Shown here: in pieces, positions 11,160 to 21,425 of the stretch
How the letters are laid out: the number at the start of each line of letters is the position of its first letter
How positions within the stretch are numbered: the stretch's first letter is position 1
Source of the DNA: Cordylochernes scorpioides
Taxonomy: Eukaryota; Arthropoda; Arachnida; Pseudoscorpiones; Chernetidae
Direction of reading: 5' to 3'
Assembly (NCBI GenBank): GCA_030710605.1
Contig: CP092876.1
Span: forward strand, 63,364,115-63,428,114
DNA length: 64,000 nt
Program-made: the position numbers and the translations under genes
The notes under the pieces: generated by a model
The model's database searches: none
What the model was told of the DNA's origin: nothing
What the model saw: only the letters and a program-made list of their open reading frames with translations

Positions 11160-14031
11160 CTGTGTTCTTTACACCACTAAAAGAACTAGACATTGTTTCT
11201 CATGAGATCGTGTGAAGGCTTTGGTTTATTTTCAAGGTTATTCACAATGCGTCTGTAATGTAAACATAACCAACAAAACCACTTTTCAGAGTCGTACTCT
11301 TTGGAGTCAGGAAATTGATTATTGATTCTATTCCTTCGAGATCTGAGCGTATGCAGTTTTATCAAACCAAATGTCCTAAAACTTTGATCACCCCGATCCA
11401 AAACTGTTTTTTCATGGTTTATATATAATCTCGCTCGCTGAGAACTTGAGAACCTTTCCAGACGTTTGATGTGAACTTCGAAGGAGAGGCATAGACAAAT
11501 AAATTATTTCGTCCAAGTAACAGAGGCGAACATTGTCCATATGAACCCTGCTAACATATTAGACACCATTCTCTTGAACGTGGCTGGACATTACATATAC
11601 GGAACTACATCACATGGAAATCACATAGACCATCTAGTGTGATTAAAGCAGTTTTATCGCGGTCTTCTCGTTGGTTTCTATCTGCCAGTATCCTGTGCAT
11701 AGGTCCAAGCTGGAATAGAACTTGGCCACTGCTAAACTATCCAATACATCATCAGTGATTTGTAGTGGGTACACATCCTTCATGTAACCCTGATGAGCTT
11801 TCTTCAGTCAAAACAGATTCTTCAGGATCCATTTTTCTTTCTACCAGTACCACAGGAAACGACCAGGGACTTTAAGATGGTTTTACAATTCATATAATTT
11901 TATCTACTTTGTTTGTATATATTTTCTTTCAAAATTCTCCCTTTATTCGATCCAGGTTGGATAGTACAGCTGTCCGAAGTGACTATTGTGTGCTTCACTT
12001 TGGAGAAAATGTTATATTCCGTCTTTTGAAAAATAAAAAGTCTTGTGTATTTTTCCAGACAATTTAAAATATTATAGCGCAATTTCTTTCTTGAATTTAT
12101 ATCTTCCAAAGATATAATATTTGTCGAATATTTACGTTTTTTTTATGCTTATTTTCGATTGAGTTAGATCTGCATAGTCCACCATTTCCTATTTTTCCCA
12201 AGTGGCCTATGCCCATACCTGCAGGAATTATTCGGTTTATCAAAGTTCCATTCATTACCCATATCTCTCCTCTGCCGTGATGGAATTTTATCCCAGATGA
12301 TGAAACAACCAAATAATTCTTTAGGAGGAGAGCCTTTGTTACCCTCTACGATAAGATCTTTTGCGGTTTGAATACTTTTATTAATTAACAGTGATTTTCG
12401 TAATCAAGCGACAAGCTATTATGTGCAGTCCTCAAATTGCTATTTTTATGTTGTTTCATTCCAAATTTTGGTAATGTTTTTATTCTAACTCATAAAACAT
12501 GGCATCTTTCTACAAAGAATGGTATCCGCAAATATCAACTAAAATTATCTAATATGATAAAAAATACGGATGGAATCAACTAAGGCCTCAATATATATCC
12601 CATATATAGAGATCATGACATAATTGTGTTTCGTGTCGGCGGTTATGATAAGGAAGAATTTAACTTACATTACGGGCATCACTTTCTCGGCAGACCGCAA
12701 AACTTAGATTTGGGGAGAAGATTGACCGGAAAGGCATGAGGGCGACGAAGAGATGTTTCTTCTCATGGAGGATCTTCCACGATAAGTATAGGGATACGAA
12801 TTCCGGTGACAACAATTTACTTCATATTCTCTTTTTCGCCCTTTATAGAAATTTCGTTGCCATAGAGATAGGTCTGCCTTCCTTTTCCGGCCTTCCCAAC
12901 ACTTGTCTCCAGTTCCGCTAATACCGAACCACGTTTCCTGGTCGCCCACAGTGGAACCAGATCGGCAGGTTGCTTCAAGTTCTTCAGGCAGCAGTATTTA
13001 TTTCTTCTGGCTTTTCGGAGAATTTTGAAGGCAGGGAACTGGTATGATTCAGGTTTGTCGATTATATATTAAGAATTTCTAATTATGGGAGTTAATACTT
13101 TTTGAAATTCTCTTTTATTCAAATTCTCTAAGGCTGAATATTTTTGGCTTTTTGTAGAACATCAAAAGAAAAGGGAGATTGGAGAAACTTTCCGATTTAT
13201 TCTCTTATTATCTGGCTCACTAAGGTTGATATGTCGTTGTATGAGTTATTTCTTGAGATAGAGATCAGCTTACCAGAGTGATGTTCAGAGACCTCTTGAA
13301 ATGAAGAGTTCTGACGCATATCTCTGTTTCATTATAGATCTAATCTCCTTCAGAATGAATTAAATTCGTCAACTTTTTAATATCTTTGACAATAGCTGTC
13401 TGGTAGATACCTTCAGCGACTCCTTTCATTAAATGATCCAGAACAACCTTTTCAGGCATATCTTCATCTTTTTATCTGCAAGGGGTCACTATGTCTTTCA
13501 TATACCACTCGGCACTTTCATTAGATCTTTGGGCTCGTGTTCTTAAAGCGGCTTGATCTCTGCGCGCTACTTCCTTTGAATATTTTTATAGAATCTACTT
13601 TAAAGGAATCCAAATATTTTCAGCTGTCTTCATTGTTCATGAATCACTTCTGGACCATCCCTCATAAGTAGAAGCAGACGTTGGCCAGGCTTATAGTGTC
13701 ATCCCACCAGTTACGTTTGGCTATTCTCGTGTAATCCTTCAGCTATTGGTCAGATATCAAATAATTGGATGTTTCTTTTGAAAAAACCGAAGGATTACTA
13801 GCTCGAAACATAAGCAAAAAAGTAATCATGCACGCACTCCGGCTTCTTTCTCATCATTTTCCTTTCACATTCTAGAAACGACGCGAGAAGGTTTAAACCA
13901 CGAAATATCAAGCTTTCCTTTTCAGTGTGGCTACCCAGCTTCTCTACCAGTTTATTACGATGAAATTTTAGGGATAATAACAATTGGTAATCAGAGTCTA
14001 ATAAAAGAGAGAGAGAGAGCGAACAATACAA
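11160..14031 (-). pseudogene. Heavily decayed Ty3/gypsy gag-pol
   Basis: No long frame survives, but the minus strand retains recognisable pieces in the correct order. A Gag block lies at 14031-13798 (LVEKLGSHTEKESLIF, FLECERKMMRKKPE). A zinc-knuckle remnant with HCGRPGNVVRY is near 12900-12960. A pre-RT segment at 12109-11900 has LEKYTRLFIFQKTEYN followed by VKHTIVTSD. Scattered RT pieces at 11700-11200 include the equivalents of the conserved 'CNAPATFERM' and 'HIKRLERF' blocks. Many stops and frameshifts are present, so this is an old, dead insertion. I could not place its LTRs. The 4855-5157 fragment is a relative. Confidence 0.6.
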
Positions 14032-14235
14032 ACTAACTAAAATTAACTACGCACACACATAATTGGCATATTTAAAAAGAGTCAACCTTGGGGTAATATT
14101 TTCAATAGCCAAAACGAAATTTGCATATCGAGATCTTCAAAATTAAGAAAATACACACATTTTATATACTTAATGGGTATTTTTACAATGACAATATATA
14201 TATATTCTTTAATATTGAGCATATATAATACAAAA

Positions 14236-14390
14236 TAATATAATGCGGCTTGTGATTGTAAAACGACATTTTAAAACTATTCCGCATGTGTTTCTTTTCA
14301 ACGAAAAATCAAAATTTATTTTCGTTAAAAAGAAACATGCGGAATAGTTTTAAAATGTCTTACAATCACAAGCCGCATTATATTATATTG
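14236..14390. repeat. Palindromic MITE at the left edge of the tRNA-like array
   Basis: Arms 14236-14307 and 14318-14387 are near-perfect complements, beginning 'ataatataatgcggcttgtg'. The arm sequence recurs next to the tRNA-like units at 20880-20940, linking this foldback to the neighbouring array. Confidence 0.7.
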
Positions 14391-14547
14391 TATTAAAACG
14401 AAAATTCAATTATACCGCGAATGTTTCTTTTTTAAACTAAAATCGAAATTTATTTCTAAAGAGAAATAGCGATTATTTTTCTAACTTTAAGGATGAAGTA
14501 TGAGAGGTGAAAATATGAAGAGTAATGGCGAACGGAAAAATAAAAGT

Positions 14548-14621
14548 GTCCAGGGGCGGGAATCGAACCCACAACCTTCTGCTTACCGGGCAGGTGCCAT
14601 GTCCACTAGGCTACCCTGGAC
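14548..14621 (-). tRNA. tRNA-like gene 1 (anticodon position GGT)
   Basis: 74 nt fold as a cloverleaf: 7-bp acceptor TCCAGGG/CCCTGGA preceded by G, U8-A9, D arm GCC/GGC, anticodon stem CTGC/GCAG, T arm GTGGG/CCCGC with TTCGATT. Box A (TAGCCTAGTGG) and box B (GGTTCGATTCC) match the pol III consensus and T-runs follow. The anticodon loop is CCGGTAA, with C where U33 is normal, so it may not function as a tRNA. Confidence 0.55.
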
Positions 14622-14843
14622 CTATTCTTCCGTTCGTAAATAATATTTAAAGTAACTTATAATGCACACTATACAACGCGGCTGATGATTGTAAAACGAA
14701 AAGTCAATTATACCGCGAATGTTTCTTTTTTAAACTAAAATCGAAATTTATTTCTAAAGAGAAATAGCGATTATTTCTAACTTTAAGGATGAAGTATGAG
14801 AGGTGAAAATATGAAGAGTAATGGCGAACGGAAAAATAAAAGT

Positions 14844-14917
14844 GTCCAGGGGCGGGAATCGAACCCACAACCTTCTGCTTACCGGGCAGGTGCAATGTCC
14901 ACTAGGCTACCCTGGAC
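14844..14917 (-). tRNA. tRNA-like gene 2
   Basis: Same 74-nt core as copy 1 with one change (GGCACC to TTGCACC-type, 'gcaatg' on the plus strand) next to the D stem. The loop CCGGTAA with C33 is kept. Confidence 0.5.
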
Positions 14918-15139
14918 GTATTCTTCCGTTCGTAAATAATATTTAAAGTAACTTATAATGCACACTATATAACGCGGCTGATGATTGTAAACCGAAAATT
15001 CAATTATACCGCGAATGTTTCTTTTTTAAACTAAAATCGAAATTTATTTCTAAAGAGAAATAGCGATTATTTATAACTTTAAGGATGAAGTATGAGAGGT
15101 GAAAATATGAAGAGTAATGGCGAACGGAAAAATAAAAGT

Positions 15140-15213
15140 GTCCAGGGGCGGGAATCGAACCCACAACCTTCTGCTTACCGGGCAGGTGCCATGTCCACTA
15201 GGCTACCCTGGAC
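15140..15213 (-). tRNA. tRNA-like gene 3
   Basis: Same 74-nt core as copy 1, exactly 296 bp from copy 2. Box A, box B and T-run terminator are intact; C33 is present. Confidence 0.5.
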
Positions 15214-15557
15214 TTATTCTTCCGTTCGTAAATAATATTTGAAGTAACTTATAATGCACACTATATAACGCGGCTGATGATTGTAAAACGAAAATTCAAT
15301 TATACCGTGAATGTTTCTTTTTTAAACTAAAATCGAAATTTATTTCTAAAGAGAAATAGCGATTATTTCTAACTTTAAGGATGAAGTATGAGAGGTGAAA
15401 ATATGAAGAGTAATGGCGAACGGAAAAATAAATTACGATTTTAGTTTAAAAAAGAAACATTCGCGGTATAATTGAATTTTCGTTTTACAATCATCAGCCG
15501 CGTTATATAGTGTGCATTATAAGTTACTTTAAATATTATTTACGAACGGAAGAATAC

Positions 15558-15631
15558 GTCCAGGGTAGCCTAGTGGACATGGCACCTGCCCGGTAAGCAG
15601 AAGGTTGTGGGTTCGATTCCCGCCCCTGGAC
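15558..15631 (+). tRNA. tRNA-like gene 4, first in the inverted half
   Basis: Plus-strand copy of the same core, immediately after the orientation switch. It is flanked by the inverted acgaacgga/tccgttcg pair (here cccgttcg). C33 is present. Confidence 0.5.
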
Positions 15632-15806
15632 ACTTTTATTTTCCCGTTCGCCATTACTCTTCATATTTTCACCTCTCATACTTCATCCTTAAAGTTAGAA
15701 ATAATCGCTATTTCTCTTTAGAAATAAATTTCGATTTTAGTTTAAAAAAGAAACATTCGCGGTATAATTGAATTTTCGTTTTACAATCATCAGTCGCGTT
15801 ATATAG

Positions 15807-16015
15807 TGCTGGAACCCTGGCGGCGGACGGTTGGCTTCGGTAACACTAGAGCTGACTCACTTCCTGCCGATGTTGTAACCCTACCTGCGGCGTTGCCACG
15901 CCATTCCTTCTCTCCATGTGTGTTTACTTTTAATCTATATATATTCCCTTTACCTTATAGTTAATTAAAGTATAATTAACGTCGAGCGCTGTGTGTAATC
16001 AATTGGAATACAACA
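15807..16015 (+). repeat. 5' LTR of copia element
   Basis: 209 bp, TGCTGG...ACAACA, identical along its length to 20120-20328. It is preceded by the target duplication TATAG at 15802-15806. Confidence 0.95.
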
Positions 16016-16022
16016 AAGATTA

Positions 16023-16112
16023 TGAGACTGAAGAAGCGCAAGGCCTCAAACGTGAAACTGAAGAAGCACAAGACTTAAAACGTCAGACTGAAGAAGCGCG
16101 AAGCCTAAAACG
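16023..16112 (+). repeat. Three 30-nt tandem repeats in the copia leader
   Basis: Units 16023-16052, 16053-16082 and 16083-16112 share 'gactgaagaagc.c.a' and end 'aaacg'. They lie between the 5' LTR and the start codon. A role in packaging or translation is possible but not shown. Confidence 0.75.
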
Positions 16113-16181
16113 TGAGTAACAAAATTTCCTTTGATTACTTGGAACATCCTTTTTTTTTCTACTTACCAAATATTTTGTAAA

Positions 16182-19100
16182 ATGGCAAACACAACAATTA
16201 CAAAATTAAATGGTGCTAATTACTCCAGCTGGAGCTTCCAGATGAAACTCGTTCTAATCGAAAACGATTTGTGGAGTTTGATCAATCCAGGAGAGGCTAA
16301 GCCTGACCCTAGTGACCTTGTTGCAACAAAACTCTTTTTGTCGCGGGAGGGTAAGGCGTTTGCAAAAATTTGCCTCGGGATTAATGATGAACAACAATTG
16401 CATGTTCAACATTTGAATACTCCGAAAGAGGTCTGGGAGGAACTGGAAAAATTATACGCGCCAAAGGATAGTAGATACCGAGCCGTACAAATAAGAAGGC
16501 ATTTATATGGCGAAAGGTTGACTCAGTACAGCAATATGGAAGGGTATATGGGGAAGATAAACCACATTGTAAACGAACTGGCCCAAATTGGCGACAAAAT
16601 TGATGATGGCGATTTGGCTATGGTTCTTTTGGGTGGATTACCAGAGGATTGGGACACCGTTGTCTCAACCATATGTAACTTGCCTGATTCAGACTTCACG
16701 ACCGCCACAGTTAAAAGACGGCTGTTGGCAGAAGCAGAAAGGCGTTCGTCTAATCTACCAAAAGATGTGGGTGCCATGGTCGTTAATGCCTCTTCGAAGC
16801 CCATTGAAACAGAAAAACAATTTAAAGCAAAGGTTGTTTGTTTCAAATGTGGAGGTAAAGGCCATTATGCAAGGGAATGCAGGAAGAAAGGAAAGAATGA
16901 ACAAAGACCAAAGAGGTTTGACCAAAACAAAGGCGTAAATATGTCGGCAATGTGCAACACTTTGTTTGGAGCTACCGCCGAGACCTGGATCATAGATTCT
17001 GGAGCGACGCACCATATGACTCCCAAGAGAGATTACTTCACATGTCTGAAAGAGTGCACAGGCAATATGAGTTCCATCACTATTGCGAATGGCTCTTCTA
17101 TAGAAGTATGTGGTATCGGTACTGTCAGTGCCAATATTGTTGGACACAAGGGAGATGCCAGCAATATGGTTGCCCAAAACACCTTGTATGTTCCAGATAT
17201 GCGTCACAGTGTTCTGTCTGTACTCCAAATGATAGAAAACGGTAGAAAAGCTGTCTTCAACAGGAGTGGTTGCCACATTATGGACATGAAAGGAAAACTC
17301 TTGATAGAGGGAAAGAAGTTGGGTAGACTTTATTACGTCCAGACTACTCCATCCTCTCCGATAGATCAGAATGATCGTGTTTCTCTTGCATCTGAATGCA
17401 AGGAAGAGCTTACACTGGAACTTTGGCACAAAAGGCTGATGCATGTAAATGCATATACGATAGAAAAGATGGCCAAGAACCAAAGCGTAAGAGGACTTGA
17501 TTGCAGCCCGGCAAAGCCTGAAAAGTGCGAAGACTGCTTGATCGGCAAGTCTTACCGTCTGCCATTCCTTCAACACTCACACAAGGAGGAAAAAGAAATC
17601 ATGCCGTTGGACTTGGTGCATGCGGACTTGATGGGTCCACTCGACGTATTGAGCTGGGGAGGAGCCAAGTACGTCTTAACCATCATTGATGAATCTACGA
17701 GATATACAAGTGTATTTTTCCTGAAAAACAAAGGCGGAACCCTGGGAAAAGTCAAAGAGTGGATTCAAGAATCTGAGAAACAAACCAGCCGGAAACTAAA
17801 ACGGATACGTACGGATAATGGCTTGGAATTCTGTTCCAAAGAATGGGACACTTTCTGCAAGAGCGTTGGAATAGTTCATGAACACACTATGACGTATACA
17901 CCTCAACAGAATGGTGTGGCAGAAAGAATGAATAGGACACTCCTAGATCTTGTCAGGAGCACTATATCTGGAAGTGGTCTGCCAAAGGCTTCCTGGGCGG
18001 AGCTGACTTACACCGCAGCCTATGTCAGAAACAGAGTTCTCAACAATCACAATGGTGAAAGCACGCCATATGAACTGTGGACAGGGAACAAGCCTAGTCT
18101 TAAACACCTAAAAGCTATTGGCTGTCAAGTATTTGTCCATATTCCAAGACAAGTCCATAAATCCAAACTCGAAAGGAGAGCTGTCAAAGGTAACCTTGTT
18201 GGATATGCACTCAGAGGACGTGGCTACAGAGTGTGGATTCCTGAGATGAAGAAAGTGGTGGAATCTCGGGACTGTGTCTTCAAAGAGAGTGATGTATCGA
18301 GGAACGACAGCAACCGGGAGGTGCTTCCATCAGTTGAACACTACAGCTATGGGACTCAACGGGAGATTGAAGAGAATCCAGTGTCTTTATTAGATCAAGA
18401 AGACGTGATACCTACAGAAGAGGACAGCCATAATGAAGATACTGTGAAGCCTTCTCCTACTCGATCTCATCCAATGATCCTAAGGAACCAGAGAGATGCT
18501 CAGAACTCAATTGAACTTCTCAGTACTGAAGTAAATAAGGGAGATCCTACTTCGTATAAAGAAGCTATCCAAGGTCCTGAAGCTGAGCATTGGCTTGAAG
18601 CAATCGAAGAAGAATTGGAATCCTTGAGAAAGCACAATGTTTGGGAACTAACAGAACTACCAAAAGACTCTGCCCCAATTGCTTGTAAGTGGGTACTACA
18701 CAAGAAGACCAACGCCGAGGGTCAAGTAGTAAGATACAAGGCCCGACTTGTGGCAAAGGGTTTCACTCAACAAAAGGGAATCGATTATGATGAGATTTAC
18801 TCACCTGTTTCTAGTTTTGAAACGACAAGACTGCTCACAGCAATAGGTGTTGAAAATAACTGGTTCATAGACCAATATGACGTGAAAAGTGCTTATCTCT
18901 ACGGCAAGCTTGACCGAGTGATCTACATGGAACAACCAGAAGGCTTTGTTAAACCTGGTGAGGAACATCTTTACTGCCAACTCAAAAGGTCTCTGTACGG
19001 ACTGAAGCAAAGCAGCAGATGTTGGAACAAGTGCCTTGATGAGTGGTTGAAGAAAAAGGGATTTGTGAGGAATCCAGTTGACCCTTGTGTCTACAAGCTC

Positions 19101-20096
19101 AAGCTGAACGAAGGAATGATAATCTTATCATTATACGTGGATGATATTCTTACTCTGACGAAGAATCAAGAAGTGAGAGAAAAGTGCATTGAACTGCTGA
19201 GAGGTCACTTCGAAACAAAGTACATCGGACCAGTATCCTACCTGCTTGGTGTCAACTTCACTCGATCAAAGAGTGGATGCGTAACTCTAACACAAAGAGC
19301 CTATATAAAAAGTCTACTGGAACGGTTCAATCTTCAGGAAGGAAGAGAAGTCTCAACGCCGATGGAAACCAGACCAGAACTTCATGAGGAAGAAGATGAA
19401 GAAAACTGCCAAGACCTTCCCTACCGTGAACTAATTGGTGGACTGCTCTACATTTCACAGCGGACAAGGCCAGACATTGCCTATGCAGTAAGTCAATTGG
19501 CTCGCTATTGTTCAAAGTACACTAGAAAACACTGGGTTGCTGCGAAACGAATTTTAAGATACTTAAAATCTTCAGAGCATCTAGGCATCACCTATAGACG
19601 GACTGGGGAACAACTGTGTGTCTACTCGGATGCAGATTGGGGAACCAACCTGGAAGACAGAAAGAGTACATCGGGTTACGTAGTGATGTTTGCAGGCGCT
19701 CCAATCCTATGGCGAAGTTCAAAGCAAAATGTCACCGCCCTCAGCACAATGGAGGCGGAATACATTTCCCTATCATCGTCAGTCAGGGAAGTGACATGGA
19801 TCAGGGAGTTCCTGAACCATTTGGATATATCACATAATATGGTTGAGCCAACTCCGGTGTGGTGCGATAACCAAGCGGCTATAGCACACGCCAAGAGCTA
19901 CATCAGCCGATCCAAGACCAGACACATCGCCATTAGATATCACTTTGTCAGAGAGAAGGTGGATGACGGTGTGATTAAACTGGACTATGTTTCAAGTGGA
20001 AGAAACCTAGCGGACATTTTTACCAAGCCACTGGGGAGAAACCTACACGAACTTCATCGTTCGAGACTCTTAAGCGGCGAAGTGATCCATGAATAG
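16182..20096 (+). CDS. Copia Gag-Pol polyprotein
   Basis: 1304 residues from ATG at 16182 (MANTTITK); the frame is open 17 codons upstream but has no ATG there. Order: Gag (about 1-210); zinc knuckle CFKCGGKGHYAREC at 220-233; aspartic protease with DSG at 272; pre-integrase LWHKRLMHVN; integrase with D482, D545 and E581 (D,D35E); reverse transcriptase with YVDD at 985-988; and RNase H with D near 1150 and CDNQAAIAHAKS. The order protease-integrase-RT-RNase H is diagnostic of Ty1/copia. All catalytic residues checked are present and there is no stop or frameshift. It is translated as one frame, so Gag:Pol ratio control is not explained by a frameshift. It is used in the virus-like particle to copy and integrate the element. 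Confidence 0.97.
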   Translation: MANTTITKLNGANYSSWSFQMKLVLIENDLWSLINPGEAKPDPSDLVATKLFLSREGKAFAKICLGINDEQQLHVQHLNTPKEVWEELEKLYAPKDSRYRAVQIRRHLYGERLTQYSNMEGYMGKINHIVNELAQIGDKIDDGDLAMVLLGGLPEDWDTVVSTICNLPDSDFTTATVKRRLLAEAERRSSNLPKDVGAMVVNASSKPIETEKQFKAKVVCFKCGGKGHYARECRKKGKNEQRPKRFDQNKGVNMSAMCNTLFGATAETWIIDSGATHHMTPKRDYFTCLKECTGNMSSITIANGSSIEVCGIGTVSANIVGHKGDASNMVAQNTLYVPDMRHSVLSVLQMIENGRKAVFNRSGCHIMDMKGKLLIEGKKLGRLYYVQTTPSSPIDQNDRVSLASECKEELTLELWHKRLMHVNAYTIEKMAKNQSVRGLDCSPAKPEKCEDCLIGKSYRLPFLQHSHKEEKEIMPLDLVHADLMGPLDVLSWGGAKYVLTIIDESTRYTSVFFLKNKGGTLGKVKEWIQESEKQTSRKLKRIRTDNGLEFCSKEWDTFCKSVGIVHEHTMTYTPQQNGVAERMNRTLLDLVRSTISGSGLPKASWAELTYTAAYVRNRVLNNHNGESTPYELWTGNKPSLKHLKAIGCQVFVHIPRQVHKSKLERRAVKGNLVGYALRGRGYRVWIPEMKKVVESRDCVFKESDVSRNDSNREVLPSVEHYSYGTQREIEENPVSLLDQEDVIPTEEDSHNEDTVKPSPTRSHPMILRNQRDAQNSIELLSTEVNKGDPTSYKEAIQGPEAEHWLEAIEEELESLRKHNVWELTELPKDSAPIACKWVLHKKTNAEGQVVRYKARLVAKGFTQQKGIDYDEIYSPVSSFETTRLLTAIGVENNWFIDQYDVKSAYLYGKLDRVIYMEQPEGFVKPGEEHLYCQLKRSLYGLKQSSRCWNKCLDEWLKKKGFVRNPVDPCVYKLKLNEGMIILSLYVDDILTLTKNQEVREKCIELLRGHFETKYIGPVSYLLGVNFTRSKSGCVTLTQRAYIKSLLERFNLQEGREVSTPMETRPELHEEEDEENCQDLPYRELIGGLLYISQRTRPDIAYAVSQLARYCSKYTRKHWVAAKRILRYLKSSEHLGITYRRTGEQLCVYSDADWGTNLEDRKSTSGYVVMFAGAPILWRSSKQNVTALSTMEAEYISLSSSVREVTWIREFLNHLDISHNMVEPTPVWCDNQAAIAHAKSYISRSKTRHIAIRYHFVREKVDDGVIKLDYVSSGRNLADIFTKPLGRNLHELHRSRLLSGEVIHE

Positions 20097-20119
20097 GAGG
20101 TCACTTCGAGGGAGGAGAT

Positions 20120-20328
20120 TGCTGGAACCCTGGCGGCGGACGGTTGGCTTCGGTAACACTAGAGCTGACTCACTTCCTGCCGATGTTGTAACCCTACCTG
20201 CGGCGTTGCCACGCCATTCCTTCTCTCCATGTGTGTTTACTTTTAATCTATATATATTCCCTTTACCTTATAGTTAATTAAAGTATAATTAACGTCGAGC
20301 GCTGTGTGTAATCAATTGGAATACAACA
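20120..20328 (+). repeat. 3' LTR of copia element
   Basis: Identical to 15807-16015; followed by TATAG at 20329-20333. Confidence 0.95.
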
Positions 20329-20380
20329 TATAGTGTGCATTATAAGTTACTTTAAATATTATTTACGAACGGAAGAATAC

Positions 20381-20454
20381 GTCCAGGGTAGCCTAGTGGA
20401 CATGGCACCTGCCCGGTAAGCAGAAGGTTGTGGGTTCGATTCCCGCCCCTGGAC
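20381..20454 (+). tRNA. tRNA-like gene 5
   Basis: Same 74-nt core, C33 version, in the unit split by the copia element. Without the insertion it would lie exactly 296 bp from copy 4. Confidence 0.5.
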
Positions 20455-20687
20455 ACTTTTATTTTTCCGTTCGCCATTACTCTTCATATTTTCACCTCTC
20501 ATACTTCATCCTTAAAGTTAGAAATAATCGCTATTTCTCTTTAGAAATAAATTTCGATTTTAGTTTAAAAAAAGAAACATTCGCGGTATAATTGAATTTT
20601 CGTTTTACAATCATCAGCCGCGTTATATAGTGTGCATTATATTGTATTATAAATTACTTTATGTATTATTTACGAACGGAAAAATAT

Positions 20688-20761
20688 GTCCAGGGTAGCC
20701 TAGTGGACATGGCATCTGCCCGTTAAGCGGAACAGTGTGGGTTCGATTCCCATCCCTGGAC
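20688..20761 (+). tRNA. tRNA-like gene 6 (diverged)
   Basis: Core with CATCTGCCCGTTAAGCGG: the anticodon position reads GTT, the anticodon stem has a mismatch and the T stem is weakened (CCCAT). Box A and box B remain. Likely a decayed copy. Confidence 0.4.
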
Positions 20762-20985
20762 ACTTTTATTTTTCCGTTTATCATTACTCTTCACAATTCA
20801 CCTTTTCATACCTCATCCCAAAGGTTAGAAATAATCGTTATTTATCCTTGAAAATAAATTTTGATTTTCATTGAAAAGAAACACATGCGGAAAAAGTTTT
20901 AAAATGTCGTTTTACAATCACAAGCCGCATTATATTATATTGTATTATAAATTACTTTATGTATTATTTACGAACGCAAAAATAT

Positions 20986-21059
20986 GTCCAGGGTAGCCTA
21001 GTGGACATGGCATCTGCCCGGTAAGCGGAACAGTGTGGGTTCGATTCCGACCCCTGGAC
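20986..21059 (+). tRNA. tRNA-like gene 7 (diverged)
   Basis: Like copy 6 but with CCGGTAA in the loop and CCGAC in the T stem. Rightmost unit of the array. Confidence 0.4.
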
Positions 21060-21224
21060 ACTTTTATTTTTCCGTTTATCATTACTCTTCACAATTCACC
21101 TTTTCATACCTCATCCCAAAGGTTTGAAATAATCGTTATTTCTCCTTGAAATAAATTTTGATTTTTCGTTGAAAAGAAACACATGCAGAATAATTTTAAT
21201 ATATATATATATTAAAAATTATGA

Positions 21225-21425
21225 AGGCATATCCTGACCAAAAGAACATATGCTTTTTAGATGGCAGAGCGCAATCTAGTGGAGCAAAAATAAACTGAAC
21301 GTTTATTTAATTTGCTCCATGTGTTAACCAACCCAATTTCTTGACAAATCAAGAAAAGCCATCCCCGAACTCGTTTCGCGCTGTTGGCGCTCGTCAGCCT
21401 GGATCAGGCTGTCCATCTTGAACAT
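21225..21425 (+). repeat. SINE-like dispersed repeat, diverged copy
   Basis: It matches the pair at 26055 and 26405: 'ggcatatcctgacca', 'ggcagagcgc.atct.gtgga', 'aacccaatttcttga.aaatcaag' and 'cgtttcgcgct.ttggcgctcgtcagc'. No coding potential. Confidence 0.6.

Larger units (their letters stand above)
15807..20328 (+). mobile_element. Complete Ty1/copia LTR retrotransposon
   Basis: 4522 bp with identical 209-bp LTRs, one uninterrupted gag-pol frame, a purine tract (gagggaggaga) just before the 3' LTR, and a 5-bp TATAG duplication on both sides. Rejoining the flanks restores the sequence seen in sister array units. It is inserted in a unit of the tRNA-like array. Identical LTRs mean very recent insertion, and the element may still be active. 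Confidence 0.95.
14391..21200. repeat. Tandem array of ~296-bp tRNA-like units with an inversion switch
   Basis: Seven tRNA-like cores lie at 14548, 14844, 15140 (minus) and 15558, 20381, 20688, 20986 (plus). Spacing is exactly 296 bp between the first three. It is again 296 bp between 15558 and 20381 once the copia insertion and its 5-bp duplication are removed, then 307 and 298 bp. Orientation flips near 15432, where a minus unit is cut mid-way and an inverted unit begins, making the array a giant palindrome. Flanking sequence within units is almost identical, so homogenisation or amplification is recent; the last two units are the most diverged. The copia element interrupts the fifth unit. 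Confidence 0.85.

Noticed and set aside
16523..17576. Long minus-strand frames across the copia gag region
   Set aside because: Antisense to an intact coding frame and without recognisable domains.
14548..21059. Functional tRNA-Thr cluster
   Set aside because: GGU anticodon and loss of U33 in all array copies argue against decoding; kept as tRNA-like only.
14391..21200. CRISPR-like array
   Set aside because: Regular spacing, but units are near-identical along their whole 296 bp with no variable spacers, and the genome is eukaryotic.
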